Source: Pacificimonas pallii
Lineage (GTDB): Bacteria > Pseudomonadota > Alphaproteobacteria > Sphingomonadales > Sphingomonadaceae
Direction: 5' to 3'
Assembly (NCBI RefSeq): GCF_019204005.1
Contig: NZ_JAGSPA010000001.1
Location: 186,001-250,000 of the forward strand
DNA: 64,000 bases
This document shows positions 17,434 to 27,625 of the stretch, piece after piece (the stretch's first letter is position 1; every line of letters starts with the position of its first letter). Position numbers and translations under genes: made by a program. The notes below the pieces were generated by a model. It did no database searches. It saw nothing but the letters and a program-made list of their open reading frames with translations, and was not told the DNA's origin.

Positions 17434-19728
17434 ATGAAAATCGCATGCCTGGGCGGCGGTCCCGCCGGTCTCTATTTCGCGATATCGATGAAGCTTCGCC
17501 AGAAAGACGCCGAGATCGTCGTTTACGAACGCAATCGGCCGGACGACACCTTCGGCTGGGGCGTCGTCCTGTCCGACGAGACGCTCGCGAACCTGGAGCG
17601 CAACGATCCTGTCAGCGCCGTGCATATCCGCGACAGCTTTGCATATTGGGACGATGTCGCGGTCCATTTCAAAAATGAGCGGATGGTCTCAAGCGGACAT
17701 GGTTTTTGCGGGATCGGCCGCAAGAAGCTGCTTGAAATCCTGCAGGGCCGCGCTCGAGAGCTTGGTGTCGACCTGCGTTTCGAAGTCGAGATCGGTTCCG
17801 CTTCGGCCTATATGGATGAATATGATCTGGTCGTGGCCGCCGATGGATTGAATTCCAAAGCGCGGCTGGAATTTTCCGAAATCTTCAAACCCGACATTGA
17901 CGAGCGGCTTTGCCCCTTTGTCTGGCTTGGCACCCATCAGAAATTCGATGACGCCTTTTCCTTTATCTTTGAGGAGACGGACAAGGGATGGGTCTGGGCG
18001 CATGCCTATCAATTCGATGAGCGCACGGCGACATTCATCGTCGAGTGTTCCCAGGGGACCTTTGATGCATTCGGGTTTGGCGAACTAAGCCAGCAAGAGA
18101 GTATTGCGGTGTGCGAGAAAATTTTCGCCAGACATCTGGGTGGTCATTCCCTGATGACCAATGCGCACCATATACGCGGCTCCGCATGGATCCGTTTCCC
18201 CCGGATCTTATGCGAAAAATGGCATCACGAAAATCTGGTTCTGCTTGGCGATGCCGCGGCGACCGCGCATTTTTCGATTGGCTCCGGCACCAAACTTGCC
18301 TTGGAAAGCGCGATCGCCCTTGCCGGGAAAATCGAAGCATCCGCCGATTTGCCGACGGTGTTTTCAGATTATGAGGCCGAACGAAGGCTCGAAGTTCTTC
18401 GCCTGCAATCCGCAGCCCGCAATTCCGTCGAATGGTTCGAAGACCTGGACCGCTATCTGAAACTCGACCCCGTGCAGTTCAATTATTCGCTGCTCACCCG
18501 GTCGCAGCGGATCAGCCACGAGAATCTGCGCGAACGGGATGCCGACTGGCTGCGTTCGGCCGAGACATGGTTTCAGGAACAGGCAGGCACCCGTTCGGAC
18601 GGTCCGCCTCGCGCGCCCATGTTCGCGCCGTTCGAACTGCGCGGCATGAGCCTCAAGAACCGGGTCGTCGTCTCTCCCATGGCGCAATATAAAGCGGTCG
18701 ATGGCTGTCCGACCGACTGGCACCTTGTCCATTACGGCGAGCGTGCCAAGGGCGGCGCGGCGCTGATCTACACGGAAATGACCTGCGTGTCCGGGACAGG
18801 CCGGATTACACCTGCCTGCCCCGGCCTTTACAAGCCGGAACATGAAGCCGCCTGGACGCGCATTGTGAATTTCGTGCACGCTGAAACCGATGCGAAGATC
18901 TGTTGCCAGATCGGTCATTCCGGCCGGAAGGGGTCGACCCGGATCGGCTGGGAGGACATGGATGCGCCGCTGAACAGCGACAATTGGCCATTGATATCGG
19001 CGTCGGCCATTCCCTGGTCGAACGGCAATGCCGTGCCGCGGGCAATGTCTCGCGAGGACATGGATGAGGTCCGCGATCAATTCCTATCCGCCGCGGCGAT
19101 GGCGGCGCGCGTGGGCTTTGACATGATCGAACTCCACGCCGCCCATGGCTATTTGATCTCCTCCTTCATTTCGCCCGTCTCCAATCATCGCCAGGATGAA
19201 TATGGCGGCTCGCTTGAAAATCGAATGCGCTATCCGCTGGAAGTCTTTGGCGCCATGCGCGATGTCTGGCCAAAGGCGAAGCCGATGTCGGTACGCATCT
19301 CGGCAAATGACTGGGTCGGTGACGACGGTATCACGCCGGAAGAAGCGGTCGCCATCGCACAGATGTTCGCTGATGCCGACGCCGACCTGATCGATGTGTC
19401 GGCGGGCCAGACCTCAACCGAGGCCCAGCCGGTATATGGCCGCATGTTTCAGACGCCGTTCGCGGACCGGATCCGCAACGAGGCCAATGTCAAAACGATG
19501 GCGGTCGGCAATATTTACGAAGCGGATCACGTCAACTCGATCCTGATGGCGGGCCGTGCCGATCTGGTGGCCCTTGGCCGACCGCATCTGGCCGACCCCT
19601 ATTGGACGCTGCATTCAGGCACTGCGATCAGGGATCGGGAGCAGCAATGGCCGCTGCCCTACCTGGCCGGGCGGGACCAGGCCTGGCGACTGGCCGACCG
19701 GAACGAAGAAATGGCAGCCAAAGTATGA
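17434..19728 (+). CDS. 2-aminobenzoyl-CoA monooxygenase/reductase (bifunctional flavoprotein)
   Basis: This 764-residue fusion has an N-terminal FAD-dependent aromatic monooxygenase (GxGxxG in [12 protein letters not shown] at residues 5-16; the second FAD motif LLGDAAA with Asp273). From about residue 396 it continues as an old-yellow-enzyme/NADH:flavin oxidoreductase domain ([41 protein letters not shown]). This architecture is that of anthraniloyl-CoA monooxygenase/reductase, which hydroxylates and then reduces 2-aminobenzoyl-CoA to a non-aromatic cyclic product. Salicylyl-CoA 5-hydroxylase is the main alternative annotation. The divergent kynA-kynU and the ligase downstream favour anthraniloyl-CoA. 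It opens an eight-gene operon. Confidence 0.9.
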   Translation: MKIACLGGGPAGLYFAISMKLRQKDAEIVVYERNRPDDTFGWGVVLSDETLANLERNDPVSAVHIRDSFAYWDDVAVHFKNERMVSSGHGFCGIGRKKLLEILQGRARELGVDLRFEVEIGSASAYMDEYDLVVAADGLNSKARLEFSEIFKPDIDERLCPFVWLGTHQKFDDAFSFIFEETDKGWVWAHAYQFDERTATFIVECSQGTFDAFGFGELSQQESIAVCEKIFARHLGGHSLMTNAHHIRGSAWIRFPRILCEKWHHENLVLLGDAAATAHFSIGSGTKLALESAIALAGKIEASADLPTVFSDYEAERRLEVLRLQSAARNSVEWFEDLDRYLKLDPVQFNYSLLTRSQRISHENLRERDADWLRSAETWFQEQAGTRSDGPPRAPMFAPFELRGMSLKNRVVVSPMAQYKAVDGCPTDWHLVHYGERAKGGAALIYTEMTCVSGTGRITPACPGLYKPEHEAAWTRIVNFVHAETDAKICCQIGHSGRKGSTRIGWEDMDAPLNSDNWPLISASAIPWSNGNAVPRAMSREDMDEVRDQFLSAAAMAARVGFDMIELHAAHGYLISSFISPVSNHRQDEYGGSLENRMRYPLEVFGAMRDVWPKAKPMSVRISANDWVGDDGITPEEAVAIAQMFADADADLIDVSAGQTSTEAQPVYGRMFQTPFADRIRNEANVKTMAVGNIYEADHVNSILMAGRADLVALGRPHLADPYWTLHSGTAIRDREQQWPLPYLAGRDQAWRLADRNEEMAAKV

Positions 19729-19735
19729 GTTTGCT

Positions 19736-20491
19736 ATGAGTTTACAGGGCAAACATGCCATAATTTCCGGTGGCGGCTCCGGTGCCGGCGCGGAAATCGC
19801 GGGCAGCCTCAGCGAGGCCGGGGCGAAGGTGACGATCCTTGGTCGCCGCAGGCTTCCGCTCGAAAACGTTGCGGACGCCAATGGTGGTCTGGCCATCATT
19901 TGTGATGTGACGGACCGCGCCGCGCTGGATGACGCAGTGGCACAGGCGATCTCGAAACATGGTCCGGTCGACATCGCCATTGCCAATGCCGGTGCCGCCA
20001 GCAGCCGTCCCTTCGCCGATCTGAAAGTGTCGGACCTTCAGGCTTCGCTCGATGTGAATTTGATTGGCGTCTTCAATCTCTGGCAAAGCTGTCTGCCGTC
20101 GATGCTTGGTCGGGGTTGGGGACGAATGATCGCGATCGCCTCGACCGCAGGGGTGAAGGGCTATCCTTATGTCGCCCCATATTGCGCGGCGAAACACGGT
20201 GTCGTCGGCCTGACCCGCGCCCTGGCGCTGGAGCTGGCGGCCAGGAACATCACGGTGAACTGTATCTGTCCGGGCTTCATGGAAACGCCGATGCTGGATC
20301 GTTCGGTAGAAACCATCGCCGACAAGACCGGAATGTCGACGGCAAAGGCGAGGCAGGCCCTGCAAAGGTCGAATCCGCAGGACCGGTTCATCCAGCCGCA
20401 TGAGGTTGCCAGCGCGGCGCGCTGGCTCTGCGGCGCCGGCGCCGGCGGAATGAACGGGCATGCGCTCACCCTTTCCGGCGGTGAGATATGA
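19736..20491 (+). CDS. SDR family oxidoreductase of anthraniloyl-CoA operon
   Basis: This 251-residue classical SDR has the cofactor motif SGGGSGAG, NAGAAS, and catalytic YCAAK, and ends with the usual C-terminal glycine-rich region. The ATG at 19736 follows the monooxygenase stop by 7 bases, and the longer frame reaching back into that gene is not used. Its stop overlaps the MarR start as ATGA. In the operon it most likely acts as a 3-hydroxyacyl-CoA dehydrogenase or carbonyl reductase on the cyclic or ring-opened CoA intermediate. The exact step is inferred from context. Confidence 0.86.
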   Translation: MSLQGKHAIISGGGSGAGAEIAGSLSEAGAKVTILGRRRLPLENVADANGGLAIICDVTDRAALDDAVAQAISKHGPVDIAIANAGAASSRPFADLKVSDLQASLDVNLIGVFNLWQSCLPSMLGRGWGRMIAIASTAGVKGYPYVAPYCAAKHGVVGLTRALALELAARNITVNCICPGFMETPMLDRSVETIADKTGMSTAKARQALQRSNPQDRFIQPHEVASAARWLCGAGAGGMNGHALTLSGGEI

Positions 20492-20973
20492 CCGCAAAAA
20501 CACCAGCCAGCCCGCAGGAACTACCAAGTAAGGATCGGTTGCGCCTGTGGCTGAAGATCCTGAAAACCGTACGGTTTATCGAGGCGGAGTTACGCGAGAA
20601 TCTACGTACGGAATTCCAGTCCACCTTGCCGCGTTTCGACGTCATGGCGGCGCTGCACCGGTATCCTGCGGGCCTGAAGATGGGTGAACTTTCAGGCGTG
20701 CTGAAAGTCTCCAATGGCAATGTCACTGGCATTGTGGATCGCCTTGTCGACGAGGGCCATGTCGTTCGCGAGTCCGTCCCTGGCGACAGGCGGGCCGCGC
20801 GCGTGCGCCTGACGAGCCGCGGTCGTGACGAGTTTATTGTCCAGGCCGCGGCCCATGAAGCCTGGATCAATGGCCTTTTGCAGGCAGTGGACTCCGCTCA
20901 GGCCGACGAAATTTCTCTCATATTCGATCAAATCCTCGCACCTCATTTCGGGCAGAATCTCAATGACCACTAA
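20488..20973 (+). CDS. MarR family transcriptional regulator
   Basis: This 161-residue winged-helix protein matches MarR architecture. A central DNA-binding domain with [20 protein letters not shown] is followed by the wing ([13 protein letters not shown]), flanked by helical dimerisation segments. It is encoded inside the operon, coupled by ATGA to the SDR and overlapping the following crotonase by 11 bases, which suggests autoregulation. MarR proteins controlling aromatic-CoA pathways often sense the CoA thioester. The palindrome at 17331-17360 is its most likely target. Confidence 0.9.
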   Translation: MTAKTPASPQELPSKDRLRLWLKILKTVRFIEAELRENLRTEFQSTLPRFDVMAALHRYPAGLKMGELSGVLKVSNGNVTGIVDRLVDEGHVVRESVPGDRRAARVRLTSRGRDEFIVQAAAHEAWINGLLQAVDSAQADEISLIFDQILAPHFGQNLNDH

Positions 20974-21766
20974 CGCGCCAAAACACTTCCTGTGCGACAT
21001 TGAAAACGGGGTGGCGACGGTTCGGCTCAATCGGCCGGAACGCAAAAACCCGCTCACCTTCGATAGCTATGCGGAACTGCGTGACTGGTTTCGGGAGTTG
21101 CAATATTCCGAGGAAGTTCATGCTGTGATCTTTGCGTCCAATGGCGGGAACTTTTCCTCTGGCGGCGACGTGCATGAGATCATCGGTCCCCTGACCAGGA
21201 TGAGCATGAAGGAATTGCTCGCCTTCACGCGCATGACAGGTGATTTGGTGAAGGCGATGCTGGGCTGCGGCAAACCTGTCATCGCCGCCATTGACGGTGT
21301 CTGTGTGGGTGCCGGTGCCATTCTGGCAATGGCATCCGATATTCGCTTCACTGCGCCCGCTTCCAAAACGGCATTCCTGTTCACGAAGGTCGGCCTTGCC
21401 GGGTGCGACATGGGCGCCTGCGCCATTCTACCGAGGATCATCGGCCAAGGCAGGGCCGCTGACCTGCTGTTTTCCGGGCGGTCCATGTCCGCGCAGGAAG
21501 GGGAGGCATGGGGTTTTTTCAACCGGATCGTCCCTGCCAATGATCTCCTCGCGGAAGCGCAGAGCTATGCCAGAACCCTCGTCGCTGGTCCGAATTTTGG
21601 GCATATGATGACCAAGACAATGCTGATGCAGGAATGGTCCATGTCGATTGAGCAAGCCATCGAAGCTGAGGCCCAGACACAAGCGATCTGTATGCAAACG
21701 GCCGATTTCGAGCGCGCTTTTCACGCGTTTGTGAAAAAGGAAAAGCCCATGTTCGAGGGCAATTAA
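20963..21766 (+). CDS. Enoyl-CoA hydratase family protein of anthraniloyl-CoA operon
   Basis: This 267-residue crotonase has the oxyanion segments [10 protein letters not shown] and [19 protein letters not shown], followed by [13 protein letters not shown], where hydratases place the catalytic glutamate; here glycine/cysteine take that place, so it may be an isomerase or a ring-opening hydrolase rather than a simple hydratase. The ATG at 20963 overlaps the end of the MarR gene by 11 bases, and its own TAA overlaps the next ATG by one base. Context puts it in beta-oxidation-like conversion of the de-aromatised CoA product. Confidence 0.87.
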   Translation: MTTNAPKHFLCDIENGVATVRLNRPERKNPLTFDSYAELRDWFRELQYSEEVHAVIFASNGGNFSSGGDVHEIIGPLTRMSMKELLAFTRMTGDLVKAMLGCGKPVIAAIDGVCVGAGAILAMASDIRFTAPASKTAFLFTKVGLAGCDMGACAILPRIIGQGRAADLLFSGRSMSAQEGEAWGFFNRIVPANDLLAEAQSYARTLVAGPNFGHMMTKTMLMQEWSMSIEQAIEAEAQTQAICMQTADFERAFHAFVKKEKPMFEGN

Positions 21767-22932
21767 TGGCGGACAGATCTTTCCTCGATTGGCCGTTTTT
21801 CGAAGACCATCATCGTGTCCTGGCAGAGGAACTCGACGCCTGGGCATCCGTGGCGGCCGAACGGATCGACCATAACGATATCGACAAGGCCTGCGCGCAG
21901 TTCGTCGCCAAACTCGGACAGGATGGCTGGTTGCGGCACAGCGCCGTCGATCCCCGCAGCGCCGATTCAAGAATGGATGTTCGGTCTTTATGCATTGTTC
22001 GGGAAACTCTGGCCCGGCATGATGGCCTGGCCGATTTTGCGTTCGCAATGCAGGGATTGGGGACGGGCGCGATATCGCTTTTTGGCAATGCGGCGCAGCA
22101 ATCGGAATGGCTGACGAAAACCAGAAGCGGCGAAGCCATTTCGGCTTTCGCACTGACGGAGCCGCAATCGGGATCGGATGTTGCAAATTCGGCGATGAGC
22201 GCCGTTCCGGCGGGTGGCCACTATGTCCTCAATGGCCAGAAGACGTGGATATCGAACGGCGGGATTGCGGATGTCTACACGGTTTTCGCAAGAACGGGCG
22301 AAGCCCCGGGAGCAAGGGGACTATCGGCCTTCATCGTCCCCGCCGGCCTTCCCGGTTTTCACATCACCGAGCGATTGGAAACCATCGCGCCGCATCCCCT
22401 GGCGACATTGCAGTTCGATAATTGCAGGGTCCCAAAGGAATATCTGATTGGTGACGCGGGACAGGGGTTCAAGATCGCCATGTCGGTTCTGGATGTTTTC
22501 CGGCCGACGGTCGCTGCGGCAGCGCTGGGCTTTGCGAGACGCGCACTTGACGAAAGTCTGAAGCGAGTGACGACGCGGCAGATCCAGGGGGCATCCCTGT
22601 TCGACCTGCAGATGGTTCAGGGACATATCGCGGACATGGCCGTCGATATCGATGCCGCCGCATTGCTCGTCTATCGTGCGGCCTGGATGAAGGACATGGG
22701 GGTCCCCCGCATTACGCGAGAAGCGGCGATGGCAAAATTATTCGCCACCGACCGGGCGCAGGAGGTGATTGACAAGGCGGTACAGCTGCACGGCGGCGAC
22801 GGCGTGCGATCGGGGCAGAAGGTTGAAGAACTCTACCGTGATATCCGTGCCTTACGTATTTATGAAGGGGCGTCGGATGTTCAAAGGGTGGTCATCGCCC
22901 GGCAGGCGCGCGCAGCGTTTGAGGAAGCGTAG
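21766..22932 (+). CDS. Acyl-CoA dehydrogenase family protein
   Basis: This 388-residue FAD enzyme has the acyl-CoA dehydrogenase signatures [14 protein letters not shown] (FAD/substrate loop), KTWISNGG, and the C-terminal [17 protein letters not shown], whose glutamate is the usual catalytic base. It oxidises an acyl-CoA to the enoyl-CoA and passes electrons to ETF. It starts one base into the upstream stop (TAATG) and is followed after 2 bases by the CoA ligase. In this pathway it would dehydrogenate the alicyclic or ring-opened CoA ester. The precise substrate is inferred. Confidence 0.9.
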   Translation: MADRSFLDWPFFEDHHRVLAEELDAWASVAAERIDHNDIDKACAQFVAKLGQDGWLRHSAVDPRSADSRMDVRSLCIVRETLARHDGLADFAFAMQGLGTGAISLFGNAAQQSEWLTKTRSGEAISAFALTEPQSGSDVANSAMSAVPAGGHYVLNGQKTWISNGGIADVYTVFARTGEAPGARGLSAFIVPAGLPGFHITERLETIAPHPLATLQFDNCRVPKEYLIGDAGQGFKIAMSVLDVFRPTVAAAALGFARRALDESLKRVTTRQIQGASLFDLQMVQGHIADMAVDIDAAALLVYRAAWMKDMGVPRITREAAMAKLFATDRAQEVIDKAVQLHGGDGVRSGQKVEELYRDIRALRIYEGASDVQRVVIARQARAAFEEA

Positions 22933-22934
22933 CG

Positions 22935-24548
22935 ATGCTTGGACCCAGCGCCCATAGCGACACATTCGCCCGTGATCATCTGCCGCCGACCGAGCAATGG
23001 CCGGATTTCCCGCTCGATGGGTTCAGCTATCCCGATCGCGTGAATGTCGGCGTTGAACTGACAGACGCGATTGTCGAAACCGGGATGGGCGACAATATAG
23101 CGCTGATCGGCAATGGCCGCAGACGCACCTATAAGGAATTGGCGGACTGGACCAACCGGCTCGCCCATGTCCTGGTCGACGACCTTGGCGTCAGGCCGGG
23201 AAATCGCATTCTGATCCGGTCCGCCAATAATCCCGCCATGGTGGCGTGCTGGCTCGCGGCGACCAAGGCGGGCGCAGTGGTCGTCAACACGATGCCGATG
23301 CTGCGCGCGGCGGAGCTTGGCAAAATTGTCGACAAGGCGGAAATCGCCTTGGCGTTATGCGACACGCGCCTGATGGATGAAATGACCGCTTGCGCCAAGA
23401 CAAGCAAGCATCTGAAATCTGTCGTGGGGTTCGACGGCACATCCAACCATGATGCCGAACTCGACCGCTTGGCGCTCGAAAAATCAGTGAAATTCGAAGC
23501 GGTTCGAACAGGCCGCGATGATGTCGCATTGCTCGGGTTCACATCGGGAACGACTGGGGAACCCAAGGCGACGATGCATTTTCACCGCGATCTTCTGATC
23601 ATCGCCGATGGCTATGCCAGGGAAGTTCTCGATGTGACGCCGGACGATATTTTCGTGGGCTCACCGCCCCTCGCATTCACCTTCGGTCTCGGCGGGCTCG
23701 CTGTATTCCCGTTGCGGTTTGGCGCGACCGCGACACTGCTGGAGGACGCGTCACCGGCGAACCTCATCAGCATCATCGAGGACTACAAGGCAACGATCTG
23801 CTTTACAGCCCCCACCGCCTACCGGACACTGTTGAAGGCGATCGACGACGGCGCCAATATGCTGTCGCTCCGCGCCGCCGTGTCCGCGGGAGAAGCTCTA
23901 CCGGCACCCGTTTATGATGAATGGATCGCAAAGACGGGCAAGCCGATGCTTGACGGCATTGGCGCGACCGAGATGCTGCATATCTTCATCTCCAACCGTC
24001 TGGACGATCACCGGCCTGCCTGTACCGGCAAAGTGGTTTTTGGCTATGAGGCGCGGATTGTCGACGATGCCGGGCAGGAATTGCCGCGCGGCGAAATCGG
24101 CAAATTGGCGGTTCGCGGACCGACAGGCTGCCGCTATCTCGCCGATGACCGGCAGAGCGACTACGTGCAGGACGGCTGGAATCTGACCGGCGACAGTTTC
24201 ACAATGGACGCGGATGGTTATCTCTATTTCGCCGCGCGCAGTGACGATATGATCATCTCATCGGGATATAATATCGCCGGCCCCGAGGTTGAGGCCGCGC
24301 TTCTGTCTCACGCCGCGGTCATGGAATGCGCCGTTATCGGTAGCCCGAATGAGGATCGGGGTGAGATCGTCGAAGCGCATGTCGTCCTGGCGCCGGGCTG
24401 GGCCGCCGATGATCCTATGAAAAAGGCGCTTCAAGACCATGTCAAAGCGGCGATTGCGCCCTATAAATATCCGCGCAGCATAAAGTTCGCCGCCAGCCTT
24501 CCCAAAACCCAGACCGGAAAAATCCAGCGTTTCCGCTTGCGGGATTGA
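22935..24548 (+). CDS. 2-aminobenzoate-CoA ligase (benzoate-CoA ligase type)
   Basis: This 537-residue ANL ligase has the N-terminal FSYPDRVNVGVELTD region and overall form of benzoate/2-aminobenzoate-CoA ligases, GFTSGTTGEPKATMHFHRD, the hinge RSDDMIISSGYNIAGPEVE and the C-terminal lysine in KTQTGKIQRF. It activates an aromatic acid with ATP and CoA. Anthranilate from kynureninase, encoded divergently, is the obvious substrate, giving anthraniloyl-CoA for the monooxygenase at the head of the operon. Benzoate or another substituted benzoate cannot be excluded from sequence alone. Confidence 0.9.
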   Translation: MLGPSAHSDTFARDHLPPTEQWPDFPLDGFSYPDRVNVGVELTDAIVETGMGDNIALIGNGRRRTYKELADWTNRLAHVLVDDLGVRPGNRILIRSANNPAMVACWLAATKAGAVVVNTMPMLRAAELGKIVDKAEIALALCDTRLMDEMTACAKTSKHLKSVVGFDGTSNHDAELDRLALEKSVKFEAVRTGRDDVALLGFTSGTTGEPKATMHFHRDLLIIADGYAREVLDVTPDDIFVGSPPLAFTFGLGGLAVFPLRFGATATLLEDASPANLISIIEDYKATICFTAPTAYRTLLKAIDDGANMLSLRAAVSAGEALPAPVYDEWIAKTGKPMLDGIGATEMLHIFISNRLDDHRPACTGKVVFGYEARIVDDAGQELPRGEIGKLAVRGPTGCRYLADDRQSDYVQDGWNLTGDSFTMDADGYLYFAARSDDMIISSGYNIAGPEVEAALLSHAAVMECAVIGSPNEDRGEIVEAHVVLAPGWAADDPMKKALQDHVKAAIAPYKYPRSIKFAASLPKTQTGKIQRFRLRD

Positions 24549-24620
24549 CCGCGGGAATGACAGGAATCTCCCCCCCTCTCGAACCGCTAAAATCAGCCAC
24601 TTTGCGCAGACTGTTCTGAC

Positions 24621-25019
24621 ATGCCGTTCACGATAGAACAAAAGGTCCTGTTTCGTCATTGCGACCCTGCGGGAATCGTTTTCTTTCCGCGTTACTTCGA
24701 GATGATCAATGACGCCACGGAGGCCTTCTTCGAATGGCTGGAATATCCATTTGAAAAAATACTGGCCGAAGGCGGCGTGCCAACAGCACAGATCGAGGCA
24801 CAGTTTCAAAATCCTTCCTATCACGGAGATATTTTGGATATTGCCGTATCATGCCTGAAGGTCGGTAGATCGAGCGCCGATATGAAATTTCAGGCAACAT
24901 GCCGCGATCAATTGCGTTTCCTTGCGCATTCGACACTCGTTCACACCGGCACTACTGGTCGTTCCGCCGCGTGGCCGGAGTCACTTCAAACGTCCCTCAG
25001 ACAATCAAGAGAGCGATAA
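24621..25019 (+). CDS. 4-hydroxybenzoyl-CoA thioesterase-like hotdog protein
   Basis: This 132-residue single-hotdog protein has the 4-HBT signature HCDPAGIVFFPRYFEM near residues 13-28, including the Asp that serves as nucleophile or base in the family, and a typical C-terminal RSAAWPESLQTSL segment. It would hydrolyse an aromatic or alicyclic CoA thioester. It lies 72 bases after the ligase in the same direction and 5 bases before the RidA-like gene. A protective role, freeing CoA from stalled intermediates, is plausible. A direct pathway role is also possible. Confidence 0.85.
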   Translation: MPFTIEQKVLFRHCDPAGIVFFPRYFEMINDATEAFFEWLEYPFEKILAEGGVPTAQIEAQFQNPSYHGDILDIAVSCLKVGRSSADMKFQATCRDQLRFLAHSTLVHTGTTGRSAAWPESLQTSLRQSRER

Positions 25020-25024
25020 TCGGC

Positions 25025-25423
25025 ATGCCGCATCATTTTATCCAGCCCGATAACTGGGCCCCTGCAAAAGGCTATGCGAACGGTGTCATGACGGCCGATG
25101 GACGGCTGTTCATAGGCGGCCAGATTGGCTGGAACGAGATGCAGGAGTTTGAAAGTGACGACTTCGTCGCCCAGATGGAGCAGACGTTGAAGAACATTCT
25201 TCAGATCGTTCACACCGCCGGCGGAAAAGCCGAAGATATCACCCGGCTGACCTGGTATGTGACGAGCAAGCGCGAATATCTGAAGCGCCAGAGCGAAGTT
25301 GGCGCGGCTTACCGCAGCGTTCTGGGCAAGCATTTTCCCGCTATGACAATGGTTGTCATTTCAGAGTTGATCGAAGATCGCGCAGTCATCGAAATTGAAG
25401 CAACGGCCGTCATCCCGAATTAG
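25025..25423 (+). CDS. RidA/YjgF/YER057c family protein
   Basis: This 132-residue protein has the RidA fold signature: LFIGGQIGWN, the central FVAQMEQTLKNILQIVHTAG helix, and a C-terminal IEIEATAVIPN strand. RidA proteins speed hydrolysis of reactive enamines and imines, and 2-aminomuconate deaminases belong to the same superfamily. The strand where RidA has its catalytic arginine reads SELIEDR here, so that arginine seems displaced or absent. The monooxygenase product is an enamine (2-amino-enone CoA), so an enamine deaminase here would release the ring nitrogen as ammonia. The ATG at 25025 is 5 bases after the thioesterase stop. Confidence 0.88.
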   Translation: MPHHFIQPDNWAPAKGYANGVMTADGRLFIGGQIGWNEMQEFESDDFVAQMEQTLKNILQIVHTAGGKAEDITRLTWYVTSKREYLKRQSEVGAAYRSVLGKHFPAMTMVVISELIEDRAVIEIEATAVIPN

Positions 25424-25660
25424 ACAGGCGCGGAATTTCCGGCGGGCGGTAAGGGCTGCGCAGACCTGCCAGAATGCTGCCCCCCCGCCGGCCCGGCATG
25501 ACCACTTGCAATATGGTGGATAATGAACTGTGCACCCGGCGGCAAAACCGCATTTCCCTGCCAGGACAAAATATGCTGTTTGTTTCGCAGACACATGGCG
25601 TAGTAAGGCAGCGGTCCGTCCCAGTGGGGCTGGACGGGACCACGAGCGAAAGCGTATTTC

Positions 25661-27559
25661 ATGGATGATCTGACCATCAAGCTGGCGGCGATTGGTGCCA
25701 TCGGCATCGGCGCGCAGTGGATTGCATGGCGTACCGGCTGGCCGGCCATCGCACTGATGCTGGCGGGCGGTATCCTGGCGGGGCCGGTGACGGGGTTCAT
25801 CGATCCGGTCGAGGATTTCGGCAATCTGTACCAGCCTGCCGTGAAGCTGGCGGTGGCGATCATCCTGTTCGAGGGCGGATTGAGCCTGAATTTCAGAGAG
25901 CTGCGACATGCGGGCTGGGGAGTGTTCCGACTGGTGACGCTGGGCACCCTGATCGCCTGGGGCCTGGGCGCGCTGGCGCTGCGCTATGCGGCTGATATTG
26001 CGTGGGAACCCGCGATCCTTTTCGGCGGCATATTGGTGGTCACAGGGCCGACGGTGATCGGCCCGATGCTGCGGCAGCTGAGAATCGGCAACCGGCCGAG
26101 CGACATCCTGAAATGGGAAGGCATCGTCAACGATCCCATCGGCGCGCTGCTGGCGGTCCTGACGCTGGCCTATGTCAACACGACGGAAGTCAGCGGCGGC
26201 AACGCCATCGCCGATATCGGCATGCATGTCGGCCTTGCCTCGCTGTTCGCCATCGCGCTTGGCGTCGGCATGGCGTGGTTCATCGCCTATCTGTTCCCGC
26301 GCGGACTGGTGCCGGAATTTCTGAAAGTGCCGGTCGTGTTCGCACTCGTCATCCTTGGTTTTGTGATTGCCGACACCGTCGAGCATGAGACCGGCCTGCT
26401 GACGGTCACGGCCATGGGCATTGCGCTCGCGAATATGAAGCTGGACAGTTTCGGTGAGATGCGCCGCTTCAAGGAGAGCGTCACGATTCTGTTGATATCC
26501 GGCGTGTTCGTGATCCTGTCGGCGACGCTGAACCTGGAACTGATCCAAAGGTTCGAGCTGCGCTTCATCCTGTTCCTGATCCTGCTGCTGTTCGTGGTGC
26601 GGCCGCTGAGCGTGCTGATCCCACTGCTGTTTTCGAGCATTCCGTGGCCCGAGCGCATATTCATGGCGTGGATCGCGCCGCGCGGCGTCGTCTGTGTCGC
26701 GATCACCGGGCTGTTTGCGATCCGTCTGGAAGAACTGGGTTTTGAAGACGCCGACGCATTGATGCCGCTGGCCTTTGCCGTCGTCATTATCACCATTATC
26801 GCGCATGGGTTTTCCGCCAAATGGGTTGCCCAGAAACTGGGCATAGATCAGGGGCCGGGGCGGTCGGTCCTGATCGTCGGCGCGACGGGCTGGTCGATTG
26901 AACTGGCGGAAGCGCTGGTGAAGCGTGACGTGCCCGTCACCATCGCGGATACGAGTTTTCTGGCGCTGCGCCGCGCCCGCCAGAAGGGCGTCGAAACATT
27001 CCACGGCGAAGCGCTGGAGGCCATTCATGAGGATCATCTGGATGTCTTCAGCTATCAGTCGGTCATCGCGGCGACGGACAATGATGCGTATAACGCGCTG
27101 ATCTGTGCGGAGCTGGGGCCGGAAATCGGCCGCGACAGGGTTTTCCAGCTGGGCAATGAAGAAGAAAAAGGCATTTCGACACTGCCCTCCGCCCTCAAGG
27201 GACGCATGCTGATGAAGAGCGCCGCTGGCCTGCTCGAGCTACTGGCGCGGCGCGAACAGGGCTGGGAATTCAAGCAGACCCGAATTGGCGAAAAATATAC
27301 GCTGGACGACCTGCGCGCGCGTCTGTCCGGCAACAGCGAACTGTTCGCCGTTGTGACGCCTGAAAAAATCGTGAAATTCTTCACCAGCGCTGCCCGCCCG
27401 AGCATCAATGAGGGCGACTTCGTCATCGCCTATATCCCGCCCGGCGGTGATTCAGCCGACGAGGACGAGAAGGAGGCGCTGAAAGAGCGCGCCCGCGAGG
27501 CCAGGGAATCCGCGAAGACCGATGTGGCGCCCGGTGATGGCGGGCTGGCACCGGCCTAG
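25661..27559 (+). CDS. CPA1 (NhaP-like) cation/proton antiporter with TrkA-N domain
   Basis: This 632-residue protein has about twelve membrane helices (residues 5-395), with the antiporter-type NDPIGALLAVL aspartate motif near residue 161. It is followed by a cytosolic Rossmann TrkA-N domain starting SVLIVGATGWSIELAEALV and a TrkA-C-like tail rich in Asp, Glu and Lys. It likely exchanges Na+ or K+ for protons, gated by nucleotide. A 237-base gap separates it from the RidA gene, so it is probably a separate unit. The last 40 residues are low-complexity. Confidence 0.92.
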   Translation: MDDLTIKLAAIGAIGIGAQWIAWRTGWPAIALMLAGGILAGPVTGFIDPVEDFGNLYQPAVKLAVAIILFEGGLSLNFRELRHAGWGVFRLVTLGTLIAWGLGALALRYAADIAWEPAILFGGILVVTGPTVIGPMLRQLRIGNRPSDILKWEGIVNDPIGALLAVLTLAYVNTTEVSGGNAIADIGMHVGLASLFAIALGVGMAWFIAYLFPRGLVPEFLKVPVVFALVILGFVIADTVEHETGLLTVTAMGIALANMKLDSFGEMRRFKESVTILLISGVFVILSATLNLELIQRFELRFILFLILLLFVVRPLSVLIPLLFSSIPWPERIFMAWIAPRGVVCVAITGLFAIRLEELGFEDADALMPLAFAVVIITIIAHGFSAKWVAQKLGIDQGPGRSVLIVGATGWSIELAEALVKRDVPVTIADTSFLALRRARQKGVETFHGEALEAIHEDHLDVFSYQSVIAATDNDAYNALICAELGPEIGRDRVFQLGNEEEKGISTLPSALKGRMLMKSAAGLLELLARREQGWEFKQTRIGEKYTLDDLRARLSGNSELFAVVTPEKIVKFFTSAARPSINEGDFVIAYIPPGGDSADEDEKEALKERAREARESAKTDVAPGDGGLAPA

Positions 27560-27625
27560 GGCGAGTGCCGGTAAAGGGGGGCTGCCACCGTCAAAGCCGA
27601 TATGACGGGACGTCCGAGGGTGCGA

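Noticed and set aside
24621-25019. Possible frameshift at the end of the thioesterase gene
   Set aside because: The C-terminus at first looked odd, but RSAAWPESLQTSL matches the usual end of the 4-HBT family, so the gene appears intact.
25361-27037. A 558-codon open frame antisense to the antiporter gene
   Set aside because: It mirrors the antiporter in a high-GC gene, has very low-complexity composition (Gln, Arg, Asp, His-rich) and no domain.
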